From CAYFVU01 sp964346645 (lineage in GTDB: Bacteria > Spirochaetota > Spirochaetia > DSM-16054 > Sediminispirochaetaceae), in the NCBI GenBank assembly GCA_964346645.1, contig CAYFVU010000018.1, positions 1 to 42,073 on the forward strand: 42,073 bases of DNA. Direction: 5' to 3'. Below, one piece after another: positions 42,063-42,073 of the stretch (position 1 is its first letter; the number at the start of each line of letters is the position of its first letter). A program made the translations under genes and the position numbers. The notes below the pieces were generated by a model. It ran no database searches. It had not been told where the DNA came from and saw only the letters and a list, made by a program, of their open reading frames with translations.

Positions 42063-42073
42063 AGGCCGGCCGA

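Noticed and set aside
1..42073. tRNA or rRNA genes, CRISPR arrays, insertion sequences, phage genes
   Set aside because: I looked for cloverleaf-like segments, regularly spaced repeats, transposase motifs and integrase genes and saw none.

Overview
The window is gene-dense, G+C-rich bacterial chromosome with tight, overlapping operons. Gene content (chemotaxis cheA/cheB, an ECF vitamin-type transporter, a Yeh-type osmolyte ABC transporter, soluble formate dehydrogenase, galactose utilisation, c-di-GMP signalling and two kaiBC pairs) would suit a free-living, motile, anaerobic or facultative organism. A spirochaete is my best guess, but that is an inference: no rRNA or other taxonomic marker is present. 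Three 100-N runs show that this is a scaffold. All three joins look like contigs whose ends overlap (55, 5 and 4 bp), so the real sequence is probably continuous there.

Layout. 2-1970: 3' end of cheA, then cheB. 2043-8097: a probable operon with its own sigma70-type promoter, encoding a SAM hydrolase (DUF62), an ECF transporter (S component, fused A-A ATPase, T component) and an unusual GNAT-histidine kinase fusion. 8151-11865: DEAD-box RNA helicase and a YgiQ-type radical SAM protein. 11834-13223 (minus): hpt and a DUF2797 gene. 13386-14579: a GGDEF-PilZ c-di-GMP protein. 14636-17154 (minus): ilvBN preceded by a complete attenuation region, made of a promoter, a 39-residue leader peptide with 11 consecutive Val/Leu codons, and an intrinsic terminator. 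17251-23888: a Kai operon (KaiA-like sensor, kaiB, kaiC, hybrid histidine kinase). 23937-27595: galTK and a divergent LacI-family regulator, with two identical 12-bp operators. 27683-28642: a HisKA_2-type histidine kinase. 28677-32631: a yehZYXW-like osmoprotectant transporter. 32686-33693: a Gfo/Idh-type oxidoreductase, followed by the N-terminal stump of a lost epimerase-like gene. 33875-38363: nuoE-nuoF-fdhA, an NAD-linked formate dehydrogenase. 38449-40235: class II aldolase and ketopantoate reductase. 40289-42062: a second kaiB-kaiC pair.

The most interesting system is the operon at 17251-23888. Its first gene encodes MEDS-PAS-PAS followed by a C-terminal helical domain that aligns by eye with the KaiC-binding C-terminal domain of cyanobacterial KaiA (and the related RsbU N-terminal fold). 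It is translationally coupled to kaiB, next to a kaiC that keeps the Ser-Thr phosphorylation pair and part of the C-terminal tail on which KaiA acts. A phosphorelay kinase overlaps the end of kaiC. This reads as a candidate non-cyanobacterial KaiABC timer or signal integrator in which KaiA's input half is replaced by a MEDS/PAS sensor. The second kaiC (40593-42062) has Ser-Ser at the phosphosites, lacks the tail and has no KaiA-like partner in view, so the two pairs are probably specialised differently.

Other points of note are three promoters whose -10 box lies exactly 8 nt from the ATG (probable leaderless mRNAs), the ilv attenuator, and the coupling of a SAM hydrolase to an ECF transporter and a GNAT-kinase.
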